Below are positions 1 through 8,717 of a stretch of 64,000 nucleotides of DNA, one piece after another. Within the stretch, counting starts at the first letter, position 1; every line of letters starts with the position of its first letter. Both the position numbers and the translations under genes were made by a program. Below the pieces are notes generated by a model. It had not been told where the DNA came from. It saw nothing but the letters and a program-made list of their open reading frames with translations, and searched no databases. Origin of the DNA: Gemmatimonadota bacterium (GTDB lineage: Bacteria; Gemmatimonadota; Gemmatimonadetes; Gemmatimonadales; Gemmatimonadaceae); contig JAHFCT010000008.1 in NCBI GenBank assembly GCA_023249375.1, forward strand, positions 1 to 64,000. Reading direction: 5' to 3'.

Positions 1-362
1 TGACGAAGAATCTTGTCAAAGAGCCGAAAGGTTCCGCCGTATACGTTCTCGCCGCAGACGATATGGTCGCCCGACTTGAAGAGCTTCATGAGCGAGTCGA
101 GGCAGCCCATCCCGCTGGAGAAGGCAAAGCCGTGCCGGCCACCCTCGAGGGCAGCGACGTTGCGCTCGAGGGCTTCGCGCGTGGGGTTCTTGCCCCGTGC
201 GTACTCGTAGCCCTTGTGCACGCCGAGCGCGTCCTGCACGTAGGTGGAGGTCTGGTAGATCGGCGGCATGATCGCGCCGGTCGTGGGATCGGGGCGTTGG
301 CCCGCGTGGATGGTGCGCGTCGCGAATCGAGCGCCCAGGTCTTCGTCGAACACCCGCGTCAT
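1..362 (-). CDS. Cystathionine gamma-synthase/lyase-like PLP enzyme (N-terminal part)
   Basis: This is the first 120 codons of a Cys/Met metabolism PLP-dependent enzyme; the rest lies beyond the left edge. The visible part has the family N-terminus: ATRTIHAGQ, then PPIYQTSTYVQ, then YEYARGKNPTREALERN (the YxYxRxxNPT motif that binds PLP phosphate across the dimer), then a glycine-rich ALEGG..GFAFSSGM stretch. The catalytic lysine region is not in the window. The ATG at 362 begins MTRVFDEDLG and fits the family start. Such enzymes make or split cystathionine in transsulfuration, or use acylhomoserine with thiols; the fragment cannot separate these. A paralogue of the same fold, metZ, lies about 10 kb away. 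Confidence 0.85.
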   Translation of the reverse strand, partial: MTRVFDEDLGARFATRTIHAGQRPDPTTGAIMPPIYQTSTYVQDALGVHKGYEYARGKNPTREALERNVAALEGGRHGFAFSSGMGCLDSLMKLFKSGDHIVCGENVYGGTFRLFDKILR

Positions 363-448
363 GCCGGCTCCGGTAGCGAGGTGGATGGCGTGAAAGATAG
401 CCGCCGGTGCCCCTGCGAACGAGAGCCCGTGGCGCACGAGGAGGCCGC

Positions 449-1597
449 GTGATTGACGTGCCGCGGCGCTCGCTGGAGCGCGCCACGTGTCTCGTCGTCG
501 ACGACGAGCCGCGCTTGCGGCAGGCGCTTGTGCGCGTGCTCGAGAAGGACGGCTACATCTGCTTCGAAGCGGGCACGGGGATCGAAGCCCTCGACGTGCT
601 GGCCGACAACACCGTCTCGCTGGTGCTGTCAGATCTGCGCATGCCCGAGATGGATGGCGTGCAGCTGCTGAAGATCGTGCGGCAGCGCTTCCCGGACATC
701 GCGATGGTGATGATCTCGGCGGTCGATGACGTCGATACCGCCGTGAGCTGCCTGGCCGACGGCGCGATGGACTATCTGCCCAAGCCGTGCCATCTCGAGG
801 AGGTGCGCCAGCGCCTGCGCCAGGCGCTCGACAAGCGCCGCCTCGTGCTCGAGGCGCGCGAGTACAAGGACACACTCGAGCGCCGCGTCAACGAACAGTC
901 GCGCCGGCTCGAGTCGCTCTTCTTCACCAGCATTCAATCACTGGCCGACGCGCTCGAAGCCAAGGACCGGTACACGCGCGGTCACTCGGGGCGCGTTTCG
1001 TATTACGCGACGCTCATCGCCCGCGCCCTCGCGCTGCCCGCCGACGACATCTGGCAGGTGGCCCTCGGCGGACACGTGCACGACATCGGCAAGATCGGCG
1101 TGCGCGAGTCGGTGCTCAACAAGCCGGGCCGGCTGACCGACGACGAGTACGAGCACATCATGACGCACACCATGGTGGGCTGGAAGATTCTCGCGCCGCT
1201 GCTCAACGAAACGCCCAAGGCGCTGAACATCGTGCGCTGGCATCACGAGCGCATCGACGGCCGCGGCGGTCCCGACCGCCTGGCCGGCGAGCACATTCCG
1301 CTCGAGGCGCGCATCACCGCCGTCGCCGATAGCTTCGACGCCATGACGAGCCGGCGGCCGTATCGCCCGGGCTTCTGGCTGCCGCTCGAGACGGCGATGA
1401 AGGAACTGCGCACGCATCGCGGCACGCAGTGGGACGAAGCCGTGGTCGACGCTTTCATTGACGTGCTCGACCGTGGCGGCGTCGACTGGGTGAAGATGAA
1501 CCGCACGATGGACGGCGACCTGGGCGACGGCTGGCCGCATGCGCCGACGTCGGCGAGCACGGTGGCGCCACGCGTGGCGGCGATCGCCGCGGTCTGA
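449..1597 (+). CDS. Response regulator with variant HD-GYP output domain
   Basis: This is a two-component output protein of 382 aa. Residues 12-130 form a receiver domain with the acidic pocket VVDDE, phospho-acceptor Asp62 in LVLSDLRMP and the conserved Lys112. A short helical linker follows, then an HD-GYP domain (about 165-340) with the HD pair at 211-212 in HVHDIGKIG and HHERIDGRGGPD near 265-276. Canonical members read HHExxDGxGYP; here the tyrosine is glycine. HD-GYP proteins usually hydrolyse cyclic di-GMP, so activity may persist or be altered. An in-frame GTG at 407 exists, but GTG 449 is preceded by GAGGAGG at 438-444 and is preferred. No partner kinase is adjacent. Confidence 0.85.
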   Translation: MIDVPRRSLERATCLVVDDEPRLRQALVRVLEKDGYICFEAGTGIEALDVLADNTVSLVLSDLRMPEMDGVQLLKIVRQRFPDIAMVMISAVDDVDTAVSCLADGAMDYLPKPCHLEEVRQRLRQALDKRRLVLEAREYKDTLERRVNEQSRRLESLFFTSIQSLADALEAKDRYTRGHSGRVSYYATLIARALALPADDIWQVALGGHVHDIGKIGVRESVLNKPGRLTDDEYEHIMTHTMVGWKILAPLLNETPKALNIVRWHHERIDGRGGPDRLAGEHIPLEARITAVADSFDAMTSRRPYRPGFWLPLETAMKELRTHRGTQWDEAVVDAFIDVLDRGGVDWVKMNRTMDGDLGDGWPHAPTSASTVAPRVAAIAAV

Positions 1598-1675
1598 GGA
1601 AACGCTGGCGCCCTTGGCGCCCAGCTGTGACGCGGCGGGTACGGCCGCGAGCGCCGTTTGCCTACGCCGCGGCGG

Positions 1676-2929
1676 CTACGTCAGTGAGGGGTCCGCGATC
1701 AACTCGAATGCGCCGTCGGCACGCTCGCGTGCAGTCTCGCGCGTTACGAGCCACCCGTCGCGCACCGTCAAACCGCCATGCTCGTCGCGCACATACCCGC
1801 TGAATGCGAGCGTACCGCGAAGACAAAGCGCGCCCGAGACGCCGCGCGGCAGCGCGGCGCCCGACTGTGGATCGCGAATGGAAACCTGCACGCCCGGAAA
1901 CGGCACGCCCAGCGTCCCGCGCCGGTTCGGGAAGTGCGGCGCGTTGAACAGGGCGAGCGGTGCCTCGGCCACGCCGAAGACCTGACGGAGTTCGACGCCG
2001 GTCTGCGCGAACCAACGGTCCTGAAGCGCAGCATCAACCGGCGTTCCGATGCAGACGCAGACGCGCAGTTCGGGCAGGGTAACGGCCGAGACGCGCGCGG
2101 TCATTTCGTCGAGGAGCGCCGCGTACATCGACGCGGTGAGCGTGATCATGGTGATCCCGTCCATCTCGATGCGTCGCAGCGCCTCGCTGGCACTGAAGCG
2201 AGCCAGCGTCGACACGCGCGCACCGGCGAGCAGCGGTCCCGCCATCGTCAGCGCGAACCCGCCGAGCTGCGACGGCGGCAGTGCCGCGAGCACATGATCG
2301 CGCGGGAGCAGCGACGTCGCATCGACGGCGCCGCGCGCCAGCGCCAACAGGTTGCGATGCGTGAAATGCGCGTCGAGCACTCGTCCGTCGGACGTTCGGG
2401 CAGGCACGATGACGCACTCTTCGTCACGTCCCTCGTCCTCTTCGCCCTCGAGATCAAGTCCAAAGTGCGATCCGAGGTCGATGCGCGACTCAGTGCCGCC
2501 CACCTGCACGATCGCCGCCGCCGGCGCGTGGTCGAGCAACACCACGGCACGATCGCCGGTGGGAAGTCGTGCCGCCAGCGCGCGGGTGGTGAACACCGCA
2601 CGCACGTCGCGCCCCGCGAGTTGCGCCCCAATCTCCTCCGTGCTCGCGTCGGAGGAGAGCAGCACCACCTGGTGCCCATCGCTGGCCGCCAGCGCCGTCA
2701 GAAACGCGCCTGACGTCGGCAGCAGGATGGCGCTGCGTCCGCCGGCGAGCGCGCGCACGAGCGGCGCCGAGCGCTGCAACAGCGTGAATCCGGCCGCCAC
2801 GAGACTCGCCGCGGACGCGTCGTCGACGCGTCCGCCGCCGGCCGCGAGCGCGATCGGGAACAGGGAGAGTGGGTTCGACAAGGACGACAGACGAGTGATG
2901 TGTGGTTGGCGACGGGAGCATCGCGACAT
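1676..2929 (-). CDS. Degenerate AMP-binding (acyl-adenylate-forming) family protein
   Basis: The protein resembles the N-terminal domain of acyl-CoA synthetases and other adenylating enzymes: a Rossmann-like beginning (SNPLSLFPIAL), HRNLLALARG after the nucleotide loop, LPPSQLGGF, MITLTASMYAALL, and FGVAEAPLALF where an A5-type YGxTE would be. Key motifs are missing. The loop that is normally TSGTTGxPKG reads PARTSDGRVLDAHF, the GWxxTGD motif reads DGWLVTRET, and the chain stops at about 417 aa without the C-terminal lysine subdomain. It is probably a catalytically altered or non-catalytic member. Start is uncertain: ATG 2929 is used, TTG 2881 is possible, and an upstream ATG at 3100 would translate the 7-bp repeat tract. 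It is divergent from glmM. Confidence 0.6.
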   Translation of the reverse strand: MSRCSRRQPHITRLSSLSNPLSLFPIALAAGGGRVDDASAASLVAAGFTLLQRSAPLVRALAGGRSAILLPTSGAFLTALAASDGHQVVLLSSDASTEEIGAQLAGRDVRAVFTTRALAARLPTGDRAVVLLDHAPAAAIVQVGGTESRIDLGSHFGLDLEGEEDEGRDEECVIVPARTSDGRVLDAHFTHRNLLALARGAVDATSLLPRDHVLAALPPSQLGGFALTMAGPLLAGARVSTLARFSASEALRRIEMDGITMITLTASMYAALLDEMTARVSAVTLPELRVCVCIGTPVDAALQDRWFAQTGVELRQVFGVAEAPLALFNAPHFPNRRGTLGVPFPGVQVSIRDPQSGAALPRGVSGALCLRGTLAFSGYVRDEHGGLTVRDGWLVTRETARERADGAFELIADPSLT

Positions 2930-3067
2930 GAAGCAGCAACTGCGAGACCGCACCGCAGAACACCAAACCGGCACAGCTCCCGCCGCGGGCAAATTGACGT
3001 CGTGACTCGACCACGTCCACAGGCAGCTCAAGCCGCTAGCCTCACTACGATCTCCCCTCCGCGCTCG

Positions 3068-3147
3068 ACCATCTACCATCCGCCATCCACCATCTGCCAT
3101 CTATACGCCTCCCATCTCCCATCTACCATCTCCCATCTCCCATCTGC
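3068..3147. repeat. Degenerate tandem 7-bp repeat (NCCATCN)
   Basis: About eleven heptamers of the form ACCATCT, GCCATCC or TCCCATC lie head to tail in two blocks (about 3068-3102 and 3109-3147) separated by a short ATACGCC interruption. The tract ends 11 bases before the glmM start codon, so it probably lies in the glmM 5' leader or promoter. The same kind of unit forms a cleaner array at 37158-37230. Confidence 0.85.
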
Positions 3148-3157
3148 ATTCTTCGTC

Positions 3158-4525
3158 ATGCCCGATCCCCGTCTCATGATCAGCGTCTCCGGCATCCGGG
3201 GACGCGTTGGCTTTGGGCTCACCCCCGAAGTGTTCGCGCGCTACGCCGCTGCGTTTGGCGCGTGGGCGATCTCCAAGGGCAGCGCAAAGGCCGTGGTGCT
3301 CGGGCGCGATAGCCGCGTTACCGGCCCGCTCTTTCATCAAGTGGCCCGCGCCGCGCTCGAATCCGTCGGCGCCGACGTCATCGACCTCGGCATCACCACC
3401 ACGCCCACGCTGCAAATGGCCGTGGAACATCACCATGCCGCCGGCGGGCTCGGCATCACCGCCAGTCACAATCCCATCGAGTGGAACGCACTCAAGTTCA
3501 TCGGACCCGATGGGCTCTTTCTCAGCGCGGCGGCCGGCAGCGAAATGCGCGCGCTCGTCGATGAAGTGCCGTACGTCACGTACGACCTGCTCGGCGCCAC
3601 CAAGTTCGACACCGACGCGGTGGCCCGGCATATCGACGCGGTGCTCGCGTTGCCAATGATCGACGTCGGCGCCATTCGCGCACGGAGGTTTCGTGTGGCC
3701 TACGACGCCTGTCGCGGTGCCGGCGCCATCATCATCCCGCGCCTGCTCGACCTGCTCGGGTGCGACGTCGAGGCCATCGAACTCGAAACTGATGGTCGCT
3801 TCCCGCGCTCGCCCGAACCCATTGCCGAGAATCTCGGACCGCTCTGCGCACTCGTAAGATCGTCGCGCGCCGACATCGGCTTCGCCACCGATCCCGACGT
3901 AGACCGACTTGCCCTCGTCGATGAAACGGGGCGCGCCATCGGCGAGGACTACACGCTCGCCCTCGCGGCGCGCGTCGCACTCAAGGGTCGTCCCGGCGTA
4001 GTCGTCACGAATCTCTCAACCAGCCTCGTCGTCGATGATCAGGTCACGCGCGCCGGAGGCACCGTGCAGCGCGCCCCCGTCGGCGAAGTCAACGTGGCGC
4101 TCGCGATGCGCGCGGCCAACGCCGTCTTCGGCGGCGAAGGGAACGGTGGCGTCATCCTTCCCGATCTGCACCTCGGTCGTGACGCGCCGCTCGGCGTCGC
4201 GCTGCTGCTGCAGATGCTGGTCGACGCGGGGGAATCACTCTCGGCGGTCGTCGCGCGCTCGCCGCGCTACACGATCATCAAGGACAAGCTCGATCGCCCC
4301 GAGGCGCCGCTCGACGCCGTGTACGACGCGCTGAAGGCCGCGTTCCCCGACGCCGCGGCCGACACCAAGGACGGCCTGCGCCTCGGCTGGAAGGACCGCT
4401 GGGTGCACGTGCGCCCCTCTGGCACCGAGCATATTGTCCGCGTCATCGCCGAGGGCCCGACCGTCGAAGCCGCTCGTGCACTCGTTGACCGTGGCCGCGC
4501 CTTGTTGGCGCAGTTCGCCCGCTGA
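3158..4525 (+). CDS. glmM: Phosphoglucosamine mutase (phosphohexomutase family)
   Basis: This 455 aa alpha-D-phosphohexomutase probably interconverts glucosamine-6-phosphate and glucosamine-1-phosphate for UDP-GlcNAc and cell-wall synthesis. It starts with SVSGIRGRVG, carries the phosphoserine loop TASHNP (Ser103), a metal-binding DPDVDRLALVD, the sugar-binding GEGNGGVI and the phosphate-binding RPSGTEHIVRV near the C-terminus. The family also includes phosphomannomutase and phosphoglucomutase; direct linkage to glmS, 28 bases downstream, favours GlmM. The ATG at 3158 gives the usual family length; a longer reading from 2900 would translate the heptamer tract and the neighbouring gene's region and is rejected. 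Confidence 0.85.
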   Translation: MPDPRLMISVSGIRGRVGFGLTPEVFARYAAAFGAWAISKGSAKAVVLGRDSRVTGPLFHQVARAALESVGADVIDLGITTTPTLQMAVEHHHAAGGLGITASHNPIEWNALKFIGPDGLFLSAAAGSEMRALVDEVPYVTYDLLGATKFDTDAVARHIDAVLALPMIDVGAIRARRFRVAYDACRGAGAIIIPRLLDLLGCDVEAIELETDGRFPRSPEPIAENLGPLCALVRSSRADIGFATDPDVDRLALVDETGRAIGEDYTLALAARVALKGRPGVVVTNLSTSLVVDDQVTRAGGTVQRAPVGEVNVALAMRAANAVFGGEGNGGVILPDLHLGRDAPLGVALLLQMLVDAGESLSAVVARSPRYTIIKDKLDRPEAPLDAVYDALKAAFPDAAADTKDGLRLGWKDRWVHVRPSGTEHIVRVIAEGPTVEAARALVDRGRALLAQFAR

Positions 4526-4553
4526 CGTCCCCCGAGTTGGAGAAGCAAACGAC

Positions 4554-6380
4554 ATGTGCGGCATCATCGGCTACATCGGCGGCAAGACGGCGACGCCGTT
4601 CCTGATTGAAGGGCTCAAGCGGATGGAGTATCGCGGCTATGATTCAGCGGGCGTCGCGGTGCTCGATGCCGGCGCCATCGCCACGCGCCGCGCCGCCGGG
4701 AAGATCGCGCGGCTCGAGAGCGCGCTGGCTGCGGCGCCCATCGCGGGCACCACCGGCATCGGCCACACGCGATGGGCCACGCACGGGCCGCCCACCGAGC
4801 GCAATGCGCATCCGCATCTCAGCGCCGACGGCACGGTGGCCGTGGTGCACAACGGCATCATCGAAAACGCCAATGCCTTGCGTGCGGCACTGCGCGACGC
4901 CGGCTATGAATTTCGCAGCGACACCGACACGGAAGTAGTCGCTCATCTCGTGCAGGAACTCTTCGAGGGATCGCTCGAAGACACGGTGCTCGCTGCGCTC
5001 GCACAGCTTGAGGGGACGTACGGCCTCGCCGTCGTCAGCAGCCGCGACCCCGGCAAGATCGTCGCCGCACGCAAGGGCAGTCCACTGCTCATCGGTATCG
5101 GCGAAGACGAACACTTTGTCGCCTCCGATGCTTCGGCCATCCTCGCGCATACGCGGCAAGTCGTCTACCTCGACGACGGCGACGTGGCGGTGATCGAGCG
5201 CAACGGATATCGCGTGCTCGATGCCAACGCCGCACCGCTCGCGCGCCACGTGCACAAGATCGACTGGGACCTTGCCGCCATCGAGCGCGGCGGCTTCGCC
5301 CACTTCATGCTCAAGGAGATCTTCGAGCAGCCGCAGACGGTGGAGAACGCCATGCGCGGCCGGCTCATCCTCGAAGACGGCACGTCCAAGCTCGGCGGCC
5401 TCAACCTGTCGCACGAGCAGTTGATGGCGATCGACCACATCATCATCACCGCCTGCGGCACGTCGTGGCACTCCGGGCTCATCGGCAAGCTGATGATCGA
5501 GGAGCTGTGCCGCATTCCCGTGGCGGTGGAGTACGCGTCCGAGTTTCGCTACCGCAACCCGATTGTCAGCGCAAACACGCTCTGCATCGTCATCTCGCAA
5601 TCGGGTGAGACGGCCGACACGCTGGCGGCGATGCGCGAAGCCAAGCGCCGCGGCGCGCGCACCCTGGGCTTCGTGAACGTGGTCGGCTCGACCATTGCCC
5701 GTGAAGACGACGGCGGCATCTACCTGCATGCCGGCCCCGAAATCGGCGTCGCGTCCACCAAGGCGTTCACCAGCCAGGTCGTGGCGCTGGCGCTCTTCGC
5801 GCTCAAGCTGGCGCGCAAGCGCGGCCTCTCGGTGACACGCGGGATGGAAATCGCCCAGGCGCTGCACGCACTCCCCGCGCAGATCAAGGAAATTCTCGAC
5901 CGCGCCGAACAGATCGAACACATCGCCGAGGAGTTCAAGCGGGCGCCCAACTTTCTGTACCTTGGCCGCGGCGTAAACTTCCCCGTCGCCCTCGAAGGCG
6001 CGCTGAAGCTCAAAGAGATCTCGTACATTCACGCCGAAGGCTATCCCGCGGCGGAGATGAAGCACGGGCCCATCGCGCTCATCGACGAGATGATGCCGGT
6101 GGTCTTCGTGGCGCCACACGACGCGGTCTTCGACAAGGTCGTGTCGAACGTGCAGGAGGTGAAGGCACGCAAGGGGAACATCATCGCCATCACGTCGCGC
6201 GACGAGGCGGCGCTCAAGGGCCTCGTCGACTACGAATTCCGCATCCCCGAGACGGTCGATCTGCTCATGCCCGTGCTGGCATCGGTGCCGCTGCAGTTGC
6301 TCGCGTATTACATCGCCGTGAAGCGCGGGTCAAACGTGGATCAGCCGCGCAACCTGGCGAAGAGCGTGACAGTGGAGTAG
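4554..6380 (+). CDS. glmS: Glutamine-fructose-6-phosphate aminotransferase (isomerizing)
   Basis: GlmS converts fructose-6-phosphate and glutamine to glucosamine-6-phosphate and glutamate, the first step of hexosamine synthesis. The 608 aa protein begins MCGIIGYIGG, so Cys1 is the N-terminal nucleophile after Met removal. The class II glutaminase domain occupies about 1-220 (GHTRWATHG, HNGIIEN). Two SIS isomerase domains follow (ACGTSWHSG, SQSGETADT, STKAFTSQV, then EGALKLKEISYIHAEGYPA), and the C-terminus is the family-typical NLAKSVTVE. ATG 4554 has GGAGAAG about 8 bases upstream and is required for the catalytic cysteine. It follows glmM in one operon. Confidence 0.97.
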   Translation: MCGIIGYIGGKTATPFLIEGLKRMEYRGYDSAGVAVLDAGAIATRRAAGKIARLESALAAAPIAGTTGIGHTRWATHGPPTERNAHPHLSADGTVAVVHNGIIENANALRAALRDAGYEFRSDTDTEVVAHLVQELFEGSLEDTVLAALAQLEGTYGLAVVSSRDPGKIVAARKGSPLLIGIGEDEHFVASDASAILAHTRQVVYLDDGDVAVIERNGYRVLDANAAPLARHVHKIDWDLAAIERGGFAHFMLKEIFEQPQTVENAMRGRLILEDGTSKLGGLNLSHEQLMAIDHIIITACGTSWHSGLIGKLMIEELCRIPVAVEYASEFRYRNPIVSANTLCIVISQSGETADTLAAMREAKRRGARTLGFVNVVGSTIAREDDGGIYLHAGPEIGVASTKAFTSQVVALALFALKLARKRGLSVTRGMEIAQALHALPAQIKEILDRAEQIEHIAEEFKRAPNFLYLGRGVNFPVALEGALKLKEISYIHAEGYPAAEMKHGPIALIDEMMPVVFVAPHDAVFDKVVSNVQEVKARKGNIIAITSRDEAALKGLVDYEFRIPETVDLLMPVLASVPLQLLAYYIAVKRGSNVDQPRNLAKSVTVE

Positions 6381-6385
6381 CGCGG

Positions 6386-7042
6386 CTAGAGCGCCGCCGC
6401 CAGCACGCGCGCCGGCGGTGTCTTCCCCCGGCGCACGATCCACTCGGCCACCATCAGGTTGATCACCCACCCCGCACCCATCATGACCCCGCGCGGCAGT
6501 TCGCTCGGCTTGAGGTTGACGAAGACGAACCACGGCAGGTGCGTGAACACCTGCGTGCCTGCACCGAGCCCAATCGCGTACGCGCGCGTCATCCAGTTAC
6601 CGTGCGCGGTGAAGTCGCGGCGCACAATCGCCCAGACTCCGAAAATAAGCGAGAGCAGCATCGCCGAGCCAAACACGAGACGCTCGGCGTACACCATCGC
6701 GCCGTCGCCCGCCGGCCACGGATACGTGAGCGTCATCCACAGTCCCGAGATGGCAACCACGAATCCCGCCGGAATCAGCACACGCCCCGAGAGGCGATGC
6801 CACTGGCGGTAGCGCTTGCGCAGCCCCGCCGAGAACTGGAAGGCCCCAAGCATGCTGTACGCAACGGCGAACGGGATGTGGAGCAGAATGGGAAGCGGCG
6901 CGCTGAAGAAGCGTGCGTTCTCGGCTGTGACTGGCGCGCTGCCGACGAACTGCCCCAGCCGTGCAGCGCCGCCCAAGGCGGGGACGACGCTGAGGGCGAC
7001 GAGCGCCGCAGGAATGAGCCAATCTGACTTGGTCAATTTCAT
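6386..7042 (-). CDS. DUF2306-like multi-pass membrane protein
   Basis: This 218 aa protein has about six hydrophobic segments, with a charged loop RKRYRQWHRLSGR between the second and third. The layout and the WHRxxGR motif resemble DUF2306 proteins, whose function is unknown. Its 3' end meets the end of glmS with only five bases between, so the genes are convergent. A small outer-membrane-type protein lies just upstream on the same strand, 30 bases away, and may be co-transcribed under the nearby TetR-type regulator. No catalytic motif was recognised. Confidence 0.7.
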   Translation of the reverse strand: MKLTKSDWLIPAALVALSVVPALGGAARLGQFVGSAPVTAENARFFSAPLPILLHIPFAVAYSMLGAFQFSAGLRKRYRQWHRLSGRVLIPAGFVVAISGLWMTLTYPWPAGDGAMVYAERLVFGSAMLLSLIFGVWAIVRRDFTAHGNWMTRAYAIGLGAGTQVFTHLPWFVFVNLKPSELPRGVMMGAGWVINLMVAEWIVRRGKTPPARVLAAAL

Positions 7043-7072
7043 GATGGTTCTCGCGACGCGGTCGAGGAGGTA

Positions 7073-7741
7073 CTAGTTGGCGGCGGTTCGACGCGCGCGG
7101 TTGAATCGCATCGCCAACATCAGGACGACGTTGCTGCGCGTAGCCGACGCTCCAACGCCGCGGAGCGGCTTGAAACCGACCACGTAGTCGCGCGCCTCGA
7201 GGCGCACCCCGACGCGTCCCATGCCGAGTTCGCCACCTACCGTGGCGTAGCCGCCAGCGTTGTTCGTTGCGTTGACGTCGAGCGTGCGGTAGTCGTAGCG
7301 CTGCGCGCCAGCGCCTGCGCCCATGAACGGCGACACGGTCACCGCACGTCCCGCGCGCCACGGCGTGCCGCGCGCTTCGACGCCGAGGTCGATGGTGAAG
7401 ACATCGAGTTTGGGCGCGTCAATGGCAGCGACATCACGACTGCGCGCCCAGCCGGCAGTGGCGGTCAGGGCGAGCGTCGGGCGTACGGCCCAGGAGAGCT
7501 GGGCGGCGGTGAGGTTCGCGGTCTTCACGGAGGCGCGGAGGGCGCCCGTGGGAACGAAGGCGCCGCTGCTGACTCGGAACTCCCACGAGCGCGCCGTCGC
7601 GGTCGTGGTCTGCGCTTCGGCGCGCGGTGACGCTATGACGAGCGAGGCCAGTGCGCCGACGACGATCGCGGTTCGGGAAAGGGCAGAGCGGATGGCGCGG
7701 GGCGACGACGGGGCGGATGCAGCGGGGGGCTGACGGAGCAT
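7073..7741 (-). CDS. Secreted outer-membrane beta-barrel-like protein
   Basis: The predicted 222 aa product starts with a basic stretch and hydrophobic signal peptide (ALSRTAIVVGALASLVIA) and a likely AEAQ cleavage site. The mature part alternates polar and apolar residues in short strands (SWEFRVSSGAFVPTG, LALTATAGWARS, VTVSPFMGAGAG, VGVRLEARDYV) and ends in VLMLAMRFNRARR. This pattern is typical of small outer-membrane barrels; no specific function is recognised. An upstream ATG at 7801 is in frame, but ATG 7741 has AGAGG 8 bases upstream and gives a normal signal peptide. The gene diverges from the TetR regulator at 7895 across a palindrome and is its obvious candidate target. Confidence 0.65.
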   Translation of the reverse strand: MLRQPPAASAPSSPRAIRSALSRTAIVVGALASLVIASPRAEAQTTTATARSWEFRVSSGAFVPTGALRASVKTANLTAAQLSWAVRPTLALTATAGWARSRDVAAIDAPKLDVFTIDLGVEARGTPWRAGRAVTVSPFMGAGAGAQRYDYRTLDVNATNNAGGYATVGGELGMGRVGVRLEARDYVVGFKPLRGVGASATRSNVVLMLAMRFNRARRTAAN

Positions 7742-7820
7742 GGCAGGAACCTCTGGAAGCAGGGGGGCGGCGGTCGCAGAAGCATGGCTGGCCCTTTTCA
7801 TGCGACGGCCAGTAGATTAG

Positions 7821-7853
7821 TATATCATATACACAGTACGAGTGTATGATATA
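7821..7853. promoter_or_regulatory. AT-rich palindromic operator between beta-barrel gene and TetR gene
   Basis: A 33-bp imperfect dyad with 9-base arms TATATCATA and TATGATATA, plus inner ATACAC/GTGTAT, sits in an otherwise GC-rich region. It lies between divergent genes, 41 bases before the TetR start codon and 79 bases before the barrel gene. TetR regulators commonly bind such dyads to control themselves and a divergent neighbour. TATGAT within it also resembles a -10 element facing the TetR gene. Binding is inferred from position and symmetry. Confidence 0.65.
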
Positions 7854-7894
7854 AACAGTTTCAGGAATGTCAAGCACCGCGGTGCGGAGGTCCC

Positions 7895-8716
7895 ATGGCG
7901 GCCGGCAAGAAACCGAAGAAAACTCACAAGCTGACCCACCATGACATGATGCAGGCGGCCGTACGCGTGGATCCCGAGTTGCGTCGCCGAAGTGCGCTGC
8001 TCTGGGACGGTCAAACGCCGTCGACCCGCGGTCCGAGGGCGGCGTTTACGCCGGCCGACGTGGTGCAGATCGCGGTGGAAATCGCCGACGCCGACGGGCT
8101 CTCGGCGGTGACGATGCACGCCGTGTCCGCGCGCCTCGGGCTCACCACGATGGCGCTGTACCGCTATTTCCCGAGCAAGGAGACGCTGCTCGACGCCGTG
8201 ATTGATGCCGGCACCGGCCAGCCGCCGCGCTTCTTGGAACCGCGCACAGGCTGGCGCGCCGAGGTCACGACGTGGTCGCTCGCCAAGCGCGCACTCCTGT
8301 GCGAGCGCCCTTGGCTTGCCGAGCTGCCGTTTGTCGCCGCGCCGCACGGTCCCAACTGGCTGCTATGGATCGAGGCGATCGCCGACTCGCTGTCGCGCGC
8401 CGGCCTGCGCGGCGAGGACATCGGGCAAATGCTTTCCATCATTGACGGATACACTCGCGGCGCGTCGGACACGGCCGTCTCGCTCGCGCGGTCACGCGCG
8501 CGCGGCATTTCGGAAGCCGAGTGGGCGGCCGGCGTCGGGGCGGACCTCGGGCGCGCGATTGGCGATGCCCGCTTTCCCAACTTCGCGGCGATCATCAACG
8601 CCGGGTCGTCGGGGCGTCCGCGCACGATGGAAGAGTCGTTCAACTTCGGGCTGCAGCGCGTGCTCGACGGGATCGAGCGCTACATCAAGGAGCAGGGCAC
8701 TCCATCCGCCCCGTGA
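7895..8716 (+). CDS. TetR/AcrR-family transcriptional regulator
   Basis: The 273 aa protein has an N-terminal extension of about 45 residues rich in Lys and Arg, then a TetR helix-turn-helix: FTPADVVQIAVEIADADGLSA, then MHAVSARLGLTTMALYRYFPSKETLLDAV. The FPSKETLL segment is the family hallmark. The helical C-terminal ligand domain (about 115-273) has no recognised ligand signature. A ribosome-binding GGAGG lies just before ATG 7895. The strong palindrome at 7821-7853 is the probable autoregulatory operator. It converges with the TPR gene, leaving one base between the two stops. Confidence 0.88.
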   Translation: MAAGKKPKKTHKLTHHDMMQAAVRVDPELRRRSALLWDGQTPSTRGPRAAFTPADVVQIAVEIADADGLSAVTMHAVSARLGLTTMALYRYFPSKETLLDAVIDAGTGQPPRFLEPRTGWRAEVTTWSLAKRALLCERPWLAELPFVAAPHGPNWLLWIEAIADSLSRAGLRGEDIGQMLSIIDGYTRGASDTAVSLARSRARGISEAEWAAGVGADLGRAIGDARFPNFAAIINAGSSGRPRTMEESFNFGLQRVLDGIERYIKEQGTPSAP

Positions 8717-8717
8717 A

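Noticed and set aside
16-486. 156-codon minus-strand frame at the left edge
   Set aside because: A different minus-strand frame encodes a clear PLP enzyme over the same bases.
1604-1621. Short GGCGCC hairpin after the HD-GYP gene
   Set aside because: Six-base self-complementary words are common at this GC content and no T tract follows.
2930-3100. N-terminal extension of the AMP-binding protein
   Set aside because: It would translate the 7-bp repeat tract and a Cys/Arg-rich stretch unlike the family; a shorter start is used.
4644-6119. 491-codon minus-strand frame opposite glmS
   Set aside because: A shadow of glmS caused by codon bias; glmS has a full set of motifs.
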